A stretch of 64,000 nucleotides of DNA, from assembly GCA_002722095.1 (NCBI GenBank), contig PBKG01000003.1, positions 162,797 through 226,796 of the forward strand, given 5' to 3'. A model generated the notes under the pieces. It searched no databases, was not told where the DNA came from, and saw only the letters and a list, made by a program, of their open reading frames with translations. Position numbers and translations under genes: made by a program. Of this stretch, positions 20,545 to 28,506 are shown one piece after another. How positions within the stretch are numbered: position 1 is the stretch's first letter; the number at the start of each line of letters is the position of its first letter. Source of the DNA: Rhodospirillaceae bacterium (lineage in GTDB: Bacteria > Pseudomonadota > Alphaproteobacteria > UBA8366).

Positions 20545-21048
20545 TTAGGATTTATCCCGTTCCAGGGCCTCAATCAGCAAAGAGAATGCTGCATCTGCGA
20601 AGGCCCACATATTTTCGACCCTATCGTCGCTGCCGGTCTGTAACACTCGTGTTTCGGCGTGCGCGCCGCTCACGGCAAGCGCCGTATGGCCCGCCGGGTC
20701 TCCATAGCGGTTGCCGCTTGGACCCGACGCGCCGGTTTCGGCCAATCCCCAATCGGCACCATGGGCAGTTTTTATGCGCTCGGCCAGAAGCGCCGCATAG
20801 GGCTCCATCGCACCGCGCAATCCTTTTTCGTCCATATCCGCCTGACTTAATCCGACCAATGCCTGGCGCGCGGCCGCCGTATAGATGACGCCACCGCCCA
20901 AAAAATAGGCCGATGCGCCAGGTACCGCGAGTAGCGAGGCCGAAATCAATCCACCGGTGGAGGATTCAGCAATCGCGATTTTTTCGCCCCGTTCCTTCAA
21001 CAAGGCCCCCGCCTTGGCACCCAATGTCGCTATATCCGGCATGCTCAC
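20545..21048 (-). CDS. CinA C-terminal-domain family protein (NMN amidohydrolase PncC-like)
   Basis: A 167-aa stand-alone CinA C-terminal domain; family members deamidate nicotinamide mononucleotide in pyridine-nucleotide salvage. Signature IAIAESSTGGLISASL lies near residues 24-39, and the later GLAETGASGPSG is the typical active-site loop. The first candidate start is a GTG at 21048 overlapping the UbiD stop (GTGA). An ATG two codons later (21042) has better spacing from GAGGAG. A housekeeping-type gene at the end of a catabolic operon is unusual but may only reflect read-through. Confidence 0.88.
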   Translation of the reverse strand: MSMPDIATLGAKAGALLKERGEKIAIAESSTGGLISASLLAVPGASAYFLGGGVIYTAAARQALVGLSQADMDEKGLRGAMEPYAALLAERIKTAHGADWGLAETGASGPSGNRYGDPAGHTALAVSGAHAETRVLQTGSDDRVENMWAFADAAFSLLIEALERDKS

Positions 21049-22682
21049 GTCTCCTCTTCGATATCGGTTTCGACCGTTCGTACTTCCGTATTCATCGCCA
21101 CGTCGCCGCGCCGGCGCTGGGCGTAAATCTTGCCCGTCTCCCAGTACTCGCTTTTGACTGCGCGATCGGCCATTTCATCCAGTTCTTCACTCCACTCGCC
21201 GAGGGAATAGCCATACCAAGGCGATTCCGGCCGCAATGTGGGGAGCCCCAGCTCTTTCCAAATTTCCGCCGCATTTTCCATGAATTCTTTCTTCGGCAAC
21301 GAAATCGGCGGAAACGGCTCTTTCAACGTCGCATCGATCAGAACCGCAGCGTCCTCCGGTTCGATCAGACTCCTGGGCCCGTGCCCCTGATCCTTGTGTT
21401 TCAACACATGGACGTCGTGCTGGGGCCGACAACGATAGGCCATGGCCCAAAACAAGGCATCGGAATTGGTCGCATCGATATCCTCGTCCACTGCGACCAA
21501 CCACTTGCCCTCGGCCTGACGAAACGAGGCCAAGCCGTAGAGCGCACGCCAAATTTCCGTCTTCGGTGTGCCTTTCTCGAACGCCAGCGCGATTACCCGA
21601 GAGAGTGACGTCAGCGGTTCGTGGGCCTTCACCTGCTTGATGCCGGTAATGCCGAGTGAATCTCTTAAATAGCTCATCTGGCGAGCTTCATAGGCGAAGC
21701 GCCGTATCACCGAACTTTCGCTCGGCGCGACTTGGCTCACCCACGAGGTCAGAACGGCGTTCTTCTTCCGGGTCACGGCGGTGACATCCATATAGCCGTT
21801 ATATTCGGTGATATTGACGTGGCCATGAGATTCACCGAACGGTGCTTCCGGCTCCAGCAGGTCCGTCGCCACGTACCCTTCAATCACGACTTCGGCTTCC
21901 GCGGGCACCAGTAAATCCAAGGTTTTCGCCTTCACCAAACGGAGCGGCGCGCCAACCAGAGCCCCGGCCACCTCCAATTCGTCGACTCCTTCGGGCACTT
22001 TTTGAACCGACGCGTAGGAAACGATCGGCGGACAGCCGACAACCACGGCGCACGGCATCGGCTCACCGCGTTCTTTCCAAGCCAGCCAATTGATGTAGCC
22101 GCCGGTCCGCAATTCGGTCGACGTATTCATACCGAGCCGGTCCGGCGCTTTAATCTGGCCCCGGTAATTGCCCACATTCTGAACGCCGGTTTCCGGGTCG
22201 CTGGTGATGAAATGGGACGACGACGTATAAGGCCCGTTATCGAAGCCCGGCGTCGAGATCGGGATCGGCAGCGCGTCCAAGCCGTTACCGTTCAAAAGTG
22301 CATCGCCCTCGAAAACGAGTTCGTGGCACGACGCATCGTCCGACGTCACGATTTCCGGCGGCAAAGGGTTGGAAAAAGCGTCCGCCCACTTCTTGCCCAT
22401 CTCGTCCAACCGGCAACCCATGCCGATCTGATAGATCTCAGGGTTTCCCGCTAGGCCGCATACCAACACCGGCATGTCGTATTTTCGGCCTTTGCTGTCG
22501 ATAATATTGGTGAACAGCCATGCCTTCCGGTCCGGCTCGGGGATGCCGCCGCGATATTGCCAACGCACCAGCGGGTGCATTTCGGTATCTTTGTTGATTT
22601 CGCGATCGACCTCGATCAACAGGCCCTCATCGCGCAACGCCTCGATGTGCGCCGGTAAATCGGGATAAGGTAGTTTCGTCAT
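21045..22682 (-). CDS. UbiD-family decarboxylase
   Basis: A 545-aa member of the prenylated-FMN-dependent UbiD/Fdc family, which reversibly decarboxylates aromatic or alpha,beta-unsaturated acids. It shows the UbiD active-site wording EAPFGESHGHVN in the middle and a late VDEDIDATNSDALFWAM motif that fits the metal and cofactor region. No UbiX flavin prenyltransferase gene is in the window, so the cofactor must be supplied from elsewhere. It lies 9 nt after the flavin monooxygenase gene, suggesting hydroxylation and decarboxylation of one aromatic substrate. Confidence 0.9.
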   Translation of the reverse strand: MTKLPYPDLPAHIEALRDEGLLIEVDREINKDTEMHPLVRWQYRGGIPEPDRKAWLFTNIIDSKGRKYDMPVLVCGLAGNPEIYQIGMGCRLDEMGKKWADAFSNPLPPEIVTSDDASCHELVFEGDALLNGNGLDALPIPISTPGFDNGPYTSSSHFITSDPETGVQNVGNYRGQIKAPDRLGMNTSTELRTGGYINWLAWKERGEPMPCAVVVGCPPIVSYASVQKVPEGVDELEVAGALVGAPLRLVKAKTLDLLVPAEAEVVIEGYVATDLLEPEAPFGESHGHVNITEYNGYMDVTAVTRKKNAVLTSWVSQVAPSESSVIRRFAYEARQMSYLRDSLGITGIKQVKAHEPLTSLSRVIALAFEKGTPKTEIWRALYGLASFRQAEGKWLVAVDEDIDATNSDALFWAMAYRCRPQHDVHVLKHKDQGHGPRSLIEPEDAAVLIDATLKEPFPPISLPKKEFMENAAEIWKELGLPTLRPESPWYGYSLGEWSEELDEMADRAVKSEYWETGKIYAQRRRGDVAMNTEVRTVETDIEEET

Positions 22683-22691
22683 TCTCGTCCC

Positions 22692-23912
22692 CTACCCTAG
22701 TGTTTCCGCCCGGCGCACGCTGGCAATCAACGACGAGCGAAGGAGAAACTCCTTGGCGCGCACCGGATCGGCCGCCGTCTCACGCAATTCCTGCAAATTC
22801 TTGGCCCGTGACTCCGGGTCCTTGGCTTCCAGGCGTTTTTTGTTCTGGATCGTCTGCGCCTGTACGAACTCGTGGTTGGTGGTGCGGCGCTGAACGTCGT
22901 AACGCGCCATTTCCTCAAGCCCCGCCTCGCCCTTCCAGACCTTGAGCAGCTTTTCGGTCAAGTTCATCGCATCGTGGATGCCGCAATTGAGCCCAAGTCC
23001 ACCGATCGGGTTGTTCACATGGGCCGCATCACCGGCGAGGAAGACACGCCCTTTCGCAAAACTCTCGGCAACCCGCTGATGGGTGACATAGATGTTGGTG
23101 TGCACAAGGTCGTAGGTATCGTCCTTGGGAAAGAATTTCTGCATCCGCTCTTCCGCCGCCGTGGGGTTTGCCACTGCCTCGTCGCTTTCGTCCACATCGG
23201 TCGGAAACACCGCGCGCCACAGGCCGGGCGGACCGTCGCCCGCAACCTTGAACAGATTGCACCACTCGTCCGGGTCGGCGAAATAATTGCGGTAGCAATA
23301 GTCGCGGGTGCTCTGGAAATCGAACGGCGTGGTGAAGACGACGAAACGCTCGGGCCAGGTGAAGCCTTCGAACTCGATATCGGCCGCCTTCCGCACCGCG
23401 CTTCGTCCCCCATCTGCGCCGATCAAATACGCACCCCCTTCCGAACGTTCACCATCGGCGCCAGTTACGGTCGCCGTTACGCAATCTTCGTCCTGCGCCA
23501 ATCCAGTAACGGCTTCGGAGAAACGCACCTCCACATGGTCGAAACTCTCCAAACGTTCATATGCCAGCTTGGCAAGTTTGAATTGCTCGCATTGGACGAC
23601 GTAAGGAAAATCGGTCTCGTCGGCGAGCAAGCCATGATCGAAATTGGCGACCAAGTCGCCCGTCGGCCGATCCCAAAACCGGAACTCGTCGCATTTGAGT
23701 CCGAGCCGCTCCACATCCTCGGCCAGATCGAGCTCGGCCAGCATTTCCAGCGTCGCCGGATGAGTGGTCGCCGCACGGGGATCGTCAAGCAGGCGATCTT
23801 CTTTTTCGTACACCGTGACCGGAATTCCTTCGCGGGCCAAGCGATAGGCCGAGATCAAGCCCACCGGCCCGGCACCGGCGATCAGGACACGTTCACGGTC
23901 AGATGCCGACAT
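22692..23912 (-). CDS. FAD-dependent aromatic hydroxylase-type monooxygenase
   Basis: A 406-aa class A flavoprotein monooxygenase. It has the N-terminal GAGPVGLISAYRLAREG (dinucleotide fold), a mid-protein YLIGADGGRSAVRK (the DG motif) and FLAGDAAHVNNPIGGLGLN (the GD motif). I chose the ATG at 23912 (MSASDRERV), which begins 4 nt after the preceding stop; an upstream in-frame start would run into that gene. Such enzymes hydroxylate phenolic acids with NAD(P)H. The short C-terminus lacks the thioredoxin-like domain of phenol hydroxylases. The substrate is unknown, probably shared with the UbiD enzyme. Confidence 0.9.
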   Translation of the reverse strand: MSASDRERVLIAGAGPVGLISAYRLAREGIPVTVYEKEDRLLDDPRAATTHPATLEMLAELDLAEDVERLGLKCDEFRFWDRPTGDLVANFDHGLLADETDFPYVVQCEQFKLAKLAYERLESFDHVEVRFSEAVTGLAQDEDCVTATVTGADGERSEGGAYLIGADGGRSAVRKAADIEFEGFTWPERFVVFTTPFDFQSTRDYCYRNYFADPDEWCNLFKVAGDGPPGLWRAVFPTDVDESDEAVANPTAAEERMQKFFPKDDTYDLVHTNIYVTHQRVAESFAKGRVFLAGDAAHVNNPIGGLGLNCGIHDAMNLTEKLLKVWKGEAGLEEMARYDVQRRTTNHEFVQAQTIQNKKRLEAKDPESRAKNLQELRETAADPVRAKEFLLRSSLIASVRRAETLG

Positions 23913-23916
23913 CGGC

Positions 23917-24840
23917 TCACGCGGCCCAAAGATCGCTGAACTCGGTCGCCACCACGTCCTCGTACCCAACGGGAGCCGAAAGAATACCGATTTCCGAGGC
24001 GAACCTGTTCATGCCGGCGACGAAATCCTCGCTCACCACCGGATCGTAAAAATCGAGATCGCGGGCAACCACATCGGCAATCATCGACGCCTCTTCGGCG
24101 GGGAACAGCGCCTCTCCCACCGGCGTGGCCTGGGATACGTCGGCTTTCAACGCGTTCTGCGTCGCGATGATGGCACGGATCGCGGCTTTCGCCGTTTCCG
24201 GATCGCGGTCGATCAACTCCTCGGTCGTCGCCAGAACCGGCTGCGTGTAGTTAAAGGCTGCCGGCGGCCCGTCGCCGCGACGCACGTCCAACACCACATC
24301 GCCAAGTCCCTTTCGGACGGCAATTTCGGCCCCCATACCGTTGGCCCAGAACCCATCGATCTTCCCCGCCGCCAAGGCTTCCGCCGCGGTCACCCCGAAC
24401 GAAACGCCGGGCCGAACCGCACCCGGTACCGGGGCGATATCCACCTTGTCCTTTTCGATGTCGATGCCCGCCTCTTCGAGCAGACGCCTGAGCCCCATCT
24501 CGACCCATGGTGCGGCGCCGATGCGCAGACCTTTGACCACTTCTATATCGCCTTTGCGGGCACCGAGTTCCTTTTTCAGAACCAAAAACCAGTACATGCC
24601 GTGGGACAGGCTCGCCAGCAGCTTCACCCCTTTCCAATCGGGGAAAGCCGCGAGCGCCGAATGCGACGAACCTGCGACGAAATCGAGTTTACCATCGCGA
24701 AGCTCCTCATAAGACCGATCGACCGGGAAGACCAGATCGAGGGTCATATCCAATCCTTCGGCCTTGAAGAACCCAAGCTCGACCGCCGCCGGCGCAGGGA
24801 AATACGAGTTGGAAATCAGATCGGGAACGGCGATGCGCAT
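23917..24840 (-). CDS. NMT1/THI5-like substrate-binding-fold protein, no visible signal peptide
   Basis: A 307-aa protein with the periplasmic-binding fold of the NMT1/SsuA/TauA group. It opens MRIAVPDLISNSYFPAPAAV and continues with GFFKAEGLDMTLDL and KLDFVAGSSHSALAAFP. The mature fold begins at residue 2: there is no signal peptide, lipobox or membrane segment, and no ABC permease or ATPase gene nearby. It may be a cytosolic binding protein or an enzyme on this fold rather than a transporter part. Its ATG overlaps the cupin stop by one base. Confidence 0.8.
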   Translation of the reverse strand: MRIAVPDLISNSYFPAPAAVELGFFKAEGLDMTLDLVFPVDRSYEELRDGKLDFVAGSSHSALAAFPDWKGVKLLASLSHGMYWFLVLKKELGARKGDIEVVKGLRIGAAPWVEMGLRRLLEEAGIDIEKDKVDIAPVPGAVRPGVSFGVTAAEALAAGKIDGFWANGMGAEIAVRKGLGDVVLDVRRGDGPPAAFNYTQPVLATTEELIDRDPETAKAAIRAIIATQNALKADVSQATPVGEALFPAEEASMIADVVARDLDFYDPVVSEDFVAGMNRFASEIGILSAPVGYEDVVATEFSDLWAA

Positions 24841-25229
24841 TACGCTTCGTCCGCGTCGTAATAGTAATGAAGCTCGTAGAGGATACAGCCGGTATCGGAT
24901 TTGAAAGGCCCGTGATGAACGCCGGGCGGACGGCAGGCATAGGTTGGCGCCAGAAACTTCTCGCCGCCGTCGCCGTTTTCGTCATTTCCGACGATGAGAT
25001 CGCCCTCGACCAGATAGACCTCTTCCCAATGATCGTGCACGAAGGGGACGGTCGAATAGGCGCCGGGCTGGAACCGCAATAACCGCGTGCGACTGCCACT
25101 CTTGCCGTCCTCGTCGATATCGGCGGCGAGGATCTTCTGTTCGATGCCGTCGGGATAACCTGCCGGGCATTCCCAGCCGCCCTCCATATCAAGCGCCTTG
25201 AATTCCATATGCGGCTTGCCTTTACCCAT
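24840..25229 (-). CDS. Small cupin-domain protein
   Basis: A 129-aa single-domain cupin. Motif 1 is HDHWEEVYLVEGDL near residues 65-78 and motif 2 is RPPGVHHGPF near 98-107, so the His/His/Glu/His metal site is complete. It resembles ChrR-like and dioxygenase-like cupins but cannot be assigned a reaction. Tight spacing (3 nt after DUF2848, 1-nt overlap with the binding-protein gene) places it in the operon. A role as a metal-dependent dioxygenase or isomerase on the operon's substrate is possible. Confidence 0.8.
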   Translation of the reverse strand: MGKGKPHMEFKALDMEGGWECPAGYPDGIEQKILAADIDEDGKSGSRTRLLRFQPGAYSTVPFVHDHWEEVYLVEGDLIVGNDENGDGGEKFLAPTYACRPPGVHHGPFKSDTGCILYELHYYYDADEA

Positions 25230-25232
25230 CGC

Positions 25233-25946
25233 TCACTCTCCCTTCGGTGTGTCTTCCTTGTTGAGGAATTCTATATCGTAATCGAGCGTCATGCTGCGCC
25301 CCAGAACTGGATCTTCGAGCACGGCACTAAACCGCGTGCCCGGCCGCACGCCGCCGATCACCGCCAACGTACCGCCGAACATGATCGTGCCCGAGGCCAA
25401 CGATTGGCCGGTTCCCGCATAAAGCTCGATAAGGCGGGCGGGCTCCAGCATATTGGCGACGCCTCCCTGTTGATAGGGCACGGTCTCGCCGTCGATCACC
25501 GCTTCCGACTTCAGTAACAACTCGTCCCAATGATCCGCCACCTCGTCGAAACGCCAGAGCGTTCGCCCGACCGGCTTTGCGCACATTTGTTTCGAGACCG
25601 CGACGTCGTAGGCTTCCACCTTGCGGTCCGTATGGTCCGAGGCGATGCCGATCCAAAGACCGTCTTCCAACGCCACCATGCAAAACTCCACCTCACCGCT
25701 GGAATCCGGCCCGACCACCTGGATGCGGTTGCCTTGGGTCAATTGCTCGGCCGAGGCACGGTAGAAGCAGGGCGCGGTCGCCGGGCGTGGAATGCCGATC
25801 TCCTCGAGCTCTGCCATATGCTTTTCCATCGCCTCCTTGTCGCGCCCGGTCCACCCGGCGATGACGAGGTTTGCAACGGCGACCGCACGGTTTTCGGACC
25901 CGCCGTCGGTCACGCATTCGAACTCCAGATTTGAAGGAACGCTCAT
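25233..25946 (-). CDS. DUF2848 family protein
   Basis: A 237-aa protein of the DUF2848 family, recognised by ATAPCFYRAS near residues 55-64, IASDHTDRKVE near 99-109 and the late GTIMFGGTLAVIGG. Members sit in catabolic operons and resemble FAH-fold hydrolases in their C-terminal part, but no reaction is established that I know of. The ATG at 25946 has GGGTGGGA directly ahead; an in-frame GTG two codons upstream is an alternative. It heads the six-gene minus-strand operon, divergent from the enolase-superfamily gene with about 80 nt between. Confidence 0.82.
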   Translation of the reverse strand: MSVPSNLEFECVTDGGSENRAVAVANLVIAGWTGRDKEAMEKHMAELEEIGIPRPATAPCFYRASAEQLTQGNRIQVVGPDSSGEVEFCMVALEDGLWIGIASDHTDRKVEAYDVAVSKQMCAKPVGRTLWRFDEVADHWDELLLKSEAVIDGETVPYQQGGVANMLEPARLIELYAGTGQSLASGTIMFGGTLAVIGGVRPGTRFSAVLEDPVLGRSMTLDYDIEFLNKEDTPKGE

Positions 25947-26026
25947 TCCCACCCCTGCTTGCTTGGTTTTGCGGCCATATTGACGCTAAACTTTTCGCAA
26001 TGAAACACCCAATCGAGGGGAGGATC

Positions 26027-27133
26027 ATGAAAATCAAATCCATTACCCCCGTCGGCATTTCGACGCCGCTCACCGATCCCATCAAAATGGCCAAAAATAC
26101 GGTCACTCATGCACAGAGCCTGCTCGTCCGGATCGAGGATACGGACGGCAATATCGGCTGGGGCGAGGCCTCGGAAGCGCCGATGATGAACGGCGAGAGC
26201 GTTCCCGGCATGATGGCCGCGGTCAACCATATGATGCCCCGGCTGGACGGGCTCGAACTCGAGCGGCCGCAGGATTTTTTCGACGCCGCCCGGCCGATGA
26301 TCTACGGCAATGACGGCGCCATCGCCGCGCTCGACATTGCGGTCTACGACCTTTTCGGCAAGCGGGACGGTGAGCCGATCTACGAACTTCTGGGCGGCAA
26401 GCAGCGGGACCGGGTGCCGGTGCTCTGGATGCTGGCGGCCAACGAAACCGAAAAGGACGTGACCGCCGCCCGGCAAAAGGTGGACGAAGGCTTCATCGCC
26501 TATAAGGTCAAGACGGGCATCAACCCGGCCGTGCAGGACCTGCCGCGGTGCCAGGCGGTGCGCGAGGCGGTCGGCGACGGCCCCCGTATTTCCGCCGATG
26601 CCAATATGGGCTTCGCCTTCGACGAGGCCATTGCTTTTGCCGAAGGTGCCGACGACGCCGGACTCGATTTCATCGAACAGCCCATCGACGCCACCAATCT
26701 CAACGGCATGGCGGATATCACCGCTGCCGCCGGCTCGGTCGGCATTTGCGCCGACGAAGGCATTCACAACCTCTCCGACGTGGAGGCCCACCACATGGCC
26801 AAGGCGGCGACCGGCGTCGGCTTCAAGGCGATCAAACTCGGCGGCATCACCCGCATGGTCGAGGGCTCGGAACTCGCCGACCAATACGGCTTTCACGTCA
26901 ATATCGCCGGCAAAATGGCGGAAACCGCCATCGCCAGCGCGGCCATCGTCCATGTGGCCATGGCGATCCCCCAGGTGAACTGGGATATGAGCGCCACTTG
27001 CCAATACGTCCAGAAAGACGTCGCCAAAAACCCGCCCATCGCCGTCGACGGCCACCTTTCGGTGGACGACGCGCCGGGGTTGGGCCTCGAGCTCGACGAA
27101 GACGAGATCGAACGGGTGACGGTGTTACGATAG
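26027..27133 (+). CDS. Mandelate racemase/muconate lactonizing enzyme family protein
   Basis: A 368-aa enolase-superfamily enzyme. The catalytic KxK is Lys160-Lys162 in YKVKTG, the metal ligands are Asp191 (SADANMG), Glu217 (FIEQP) and Asp243 (CADEG), and Lys270 in FKAIKLGG closes the site. This is the muconate-lactonizing subgroup layout, with lysines on both faces, rather than the His/Asp dyad of mandelate racemases. I chose the ATG at 26027 after GGGGAGG; longer open frames upstream lack a ribosome-binding site. Cycloisomerase, racemase or epimerase chemistry on a carboxylate is expected. Confidence 0.92.
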   Translation: MKIKSITPVGISTPLTDPIKMAKNTVTHAQSLLVRIEDTDGNIGWGEASEAPMMNGESVPGMMAAVNHMMPRLDGLELERPQDFFDAARPMIYGNDGAIAALDIAVYDLFGKRDGEPIYELLGGKQRDRVPVLWMLAANETEKDVTAARQKVDEGFIAYKVKTGINPAVQDLPRCQAVREAVGDGPRISADANMGFAFDEAIAFAEGADDAGLDFIEQPIDATNLNGMADITAAAGSVGICADEGIHNLSDVEAHHMAKAATGVGFKAIKLGGITRMVEGSELADQYGFHVNIAGKMAETAIASAAIVHVAMAIPQVNWDMSATCQYVQKDVAKNPPIAVDGHLSVDDAPGLGLELDEDEIERVTVLR

Positions 27134-27144
27134 GAGTCCGATCC

Positions 27145-28506
27145 CTGACCGAATATGGCGCCGCCGATCTCAATCTCGGCATCACCGAGAAACTCGCGGG
27201 TTACCTCGCCACGCTCGACTATGACGATCTCAGCGACGACGCGGCCCATGAATGCCGGCGCGGCATTCTCGATTGGCTCGGCTGCGCCCTGGCCGGCAGC
27301 GCCCACGAGACCATCGACACCCTGACCGGCGTGCTCGCCAAGATCAGCCCTGCGGGCAATTCGACCGTGATCGGGCGCAAGATGAAACTCGGCCTTCTGG
27401 AAGCGGCCATTGCCAACGGCCAGATGGGCCACGTGCTCGATTACGACGATACTCATCTTGGCGGGGGCGGCGTCCATACTTCGGGCCCGTTGATGGCCTC
27501 CCTGCTGCCGCTGGCGGAAGCGCGCGGGATCGACGGCAAAACCTTTATCGCCGCCTATGCGGCGGGCTTCGAAGCCGCGACCCGGACCGGCATGGGCATG
27601 CCCGCCCATCACGATGGGGGCTGGCACCTGACCGGCACCATCGGCACCGTCGGCGCAGGTGCTGCTTGCGCCCGACTGCTCGGGCTCGACGGTGAGCAGA
27701 TGGTGCATGCCTTCGGCATCGCCGCCACCCAGTCCGGGGGCATGCAGCAAAACCGCGGCACCATGTGCAAGAGCCTGCACCCGGGCAAGGCGGCCTCGAA
27801 CGGCCTGCTCGCGGGCATGCTCGCCGAGGGCGGGTTCGACAGCTCCGGCGAGATTCTCGAAGGCAAGAAAGGCTTCTGCCGCATTTTCAGCACCGTCACC
27901 GACGAAGATGCGATCCTATCGGGCCTCGGCGACAGCTTCGCCATCACCGACAACGGCTACAAGCCCTATGCCTGCGGCGTGGTGCTCCATCCGGTGCTCG
28001 ACACCACCATTCATCTCGGCAAGGAAAGCGGCATCGCCCCGGACGACGTGGCGACGCTCGAGATCACCGCGCACCCGAAAGCGGTCAGCATCACCGGCGT
28101 GCAAAACCCGCAATCGGGGCTCAAATCCAAATTCTCGATCACCCATGCCAGCGCCGTTTCCTATATCGACGGCACCGCCGGCCGCGGTCAATTCTCCACC
28201 GACCGCGCGCTGGCTCCCGAGGTCGTCGCGCTTCGAGAAAAAGTCACGGTCCAGACGGACGAAAACCTGCGCCTAGACCAGGCCATCGGCACCGTCACCG
28301 CCAAGGACGGCAAAACCGCCACCCACACGACGGAACACGCCACCGGAATGATCGACAACCCCATGTCCGACGATCAGATCGTGGCGAAGTTTCTGGATAA
28401 TGCCGCGCCGGCGGTGGGTGAAGAAACGGCGGCTGAGATCAAGGAGATGGTGTGGGAGTTGGAAAAGGCTGACAACCTAGTGAAACTGATGAAATCACTG
28501 GGATAA
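27145..28506 (+). CDS. MmgE/PrpD family protein with apparent CTG start
   Basis: About 453 aa. The family includes 2-methylcitrate dehydratase and cis-aconitate decarboxylase. Family wording is clear: RRGILDWLGCALAG near residues 33-46, HVLDYDDTHLGGGGVH near 94-109 and GTVGAGAACARLLGLDGEQ. No ATG, GTG or TTG exists in frame between the upstream gene and a point about 60 codons into the conserved domain. The best start is CTG at 27145, eight bases after GGAG (27133-27136). ATA at 27130 is a weaker choice. The frame is also open upstream through the preceding gene, without meaning. It overlaps the convergent second MmgE/PrpD gene by 12 nt. Confidence 0.88.
   Translation: MTEYGAADLNLGITEKLAGYLATLDYDDLSDDAAHECRRGILDWLGCALAGSAHETIDTLTGVLAKISPAGNSTVIGRKMKLGLLEAAIANGQMGHVLDYDDTHLGGGGVHTSGPLMASLLPLAEARGIDGKTFIAAYAAGFEAATRTGMGMPAHHDGGWHLTGTIGTVGAGAACARLLGLDGEQMVHAFGIAATQSGGMQQNRGTMCKSLHPGKAASNGLLAGMLAEGGFDSSGEILEGKKGFCRIFSTVTDEDAILSGLGDSFAITDNGYKPYACGVVLHPVLDTTIHLGKESGIAPDDVATLEITAHPKAVSITGVQNPQSGLKSKFSITHASAVSYIDGTAGRGQFSTDRALAPEVVALREKVTVQTDENLRLDQAIGTVTAKDGKTATHTTEHATGMIDNPMSDDQIVAKFLDNAAPAVGEETAAEIKEMVWELEKADNLVKLMKSLG

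Noticed and set aside
25943..27055. A 370-codon minus-strand frame antisense to the enolase-superfamily gene
   Set aside because: The plus strand carries the KxK and metal-ligand motifs. The minus frame is Gly/His/Asp-rich shadow sequence.
26548..27144. The MmgE/PrpD frame stays open 600 nt upstream, suggesting a fusion or overlapping gene
   Set aside because: The extension is Arg/Pro-rich shadow of the enolase-superfamily gene, which has its own start and stop; the family N-terminus begins after 27145.
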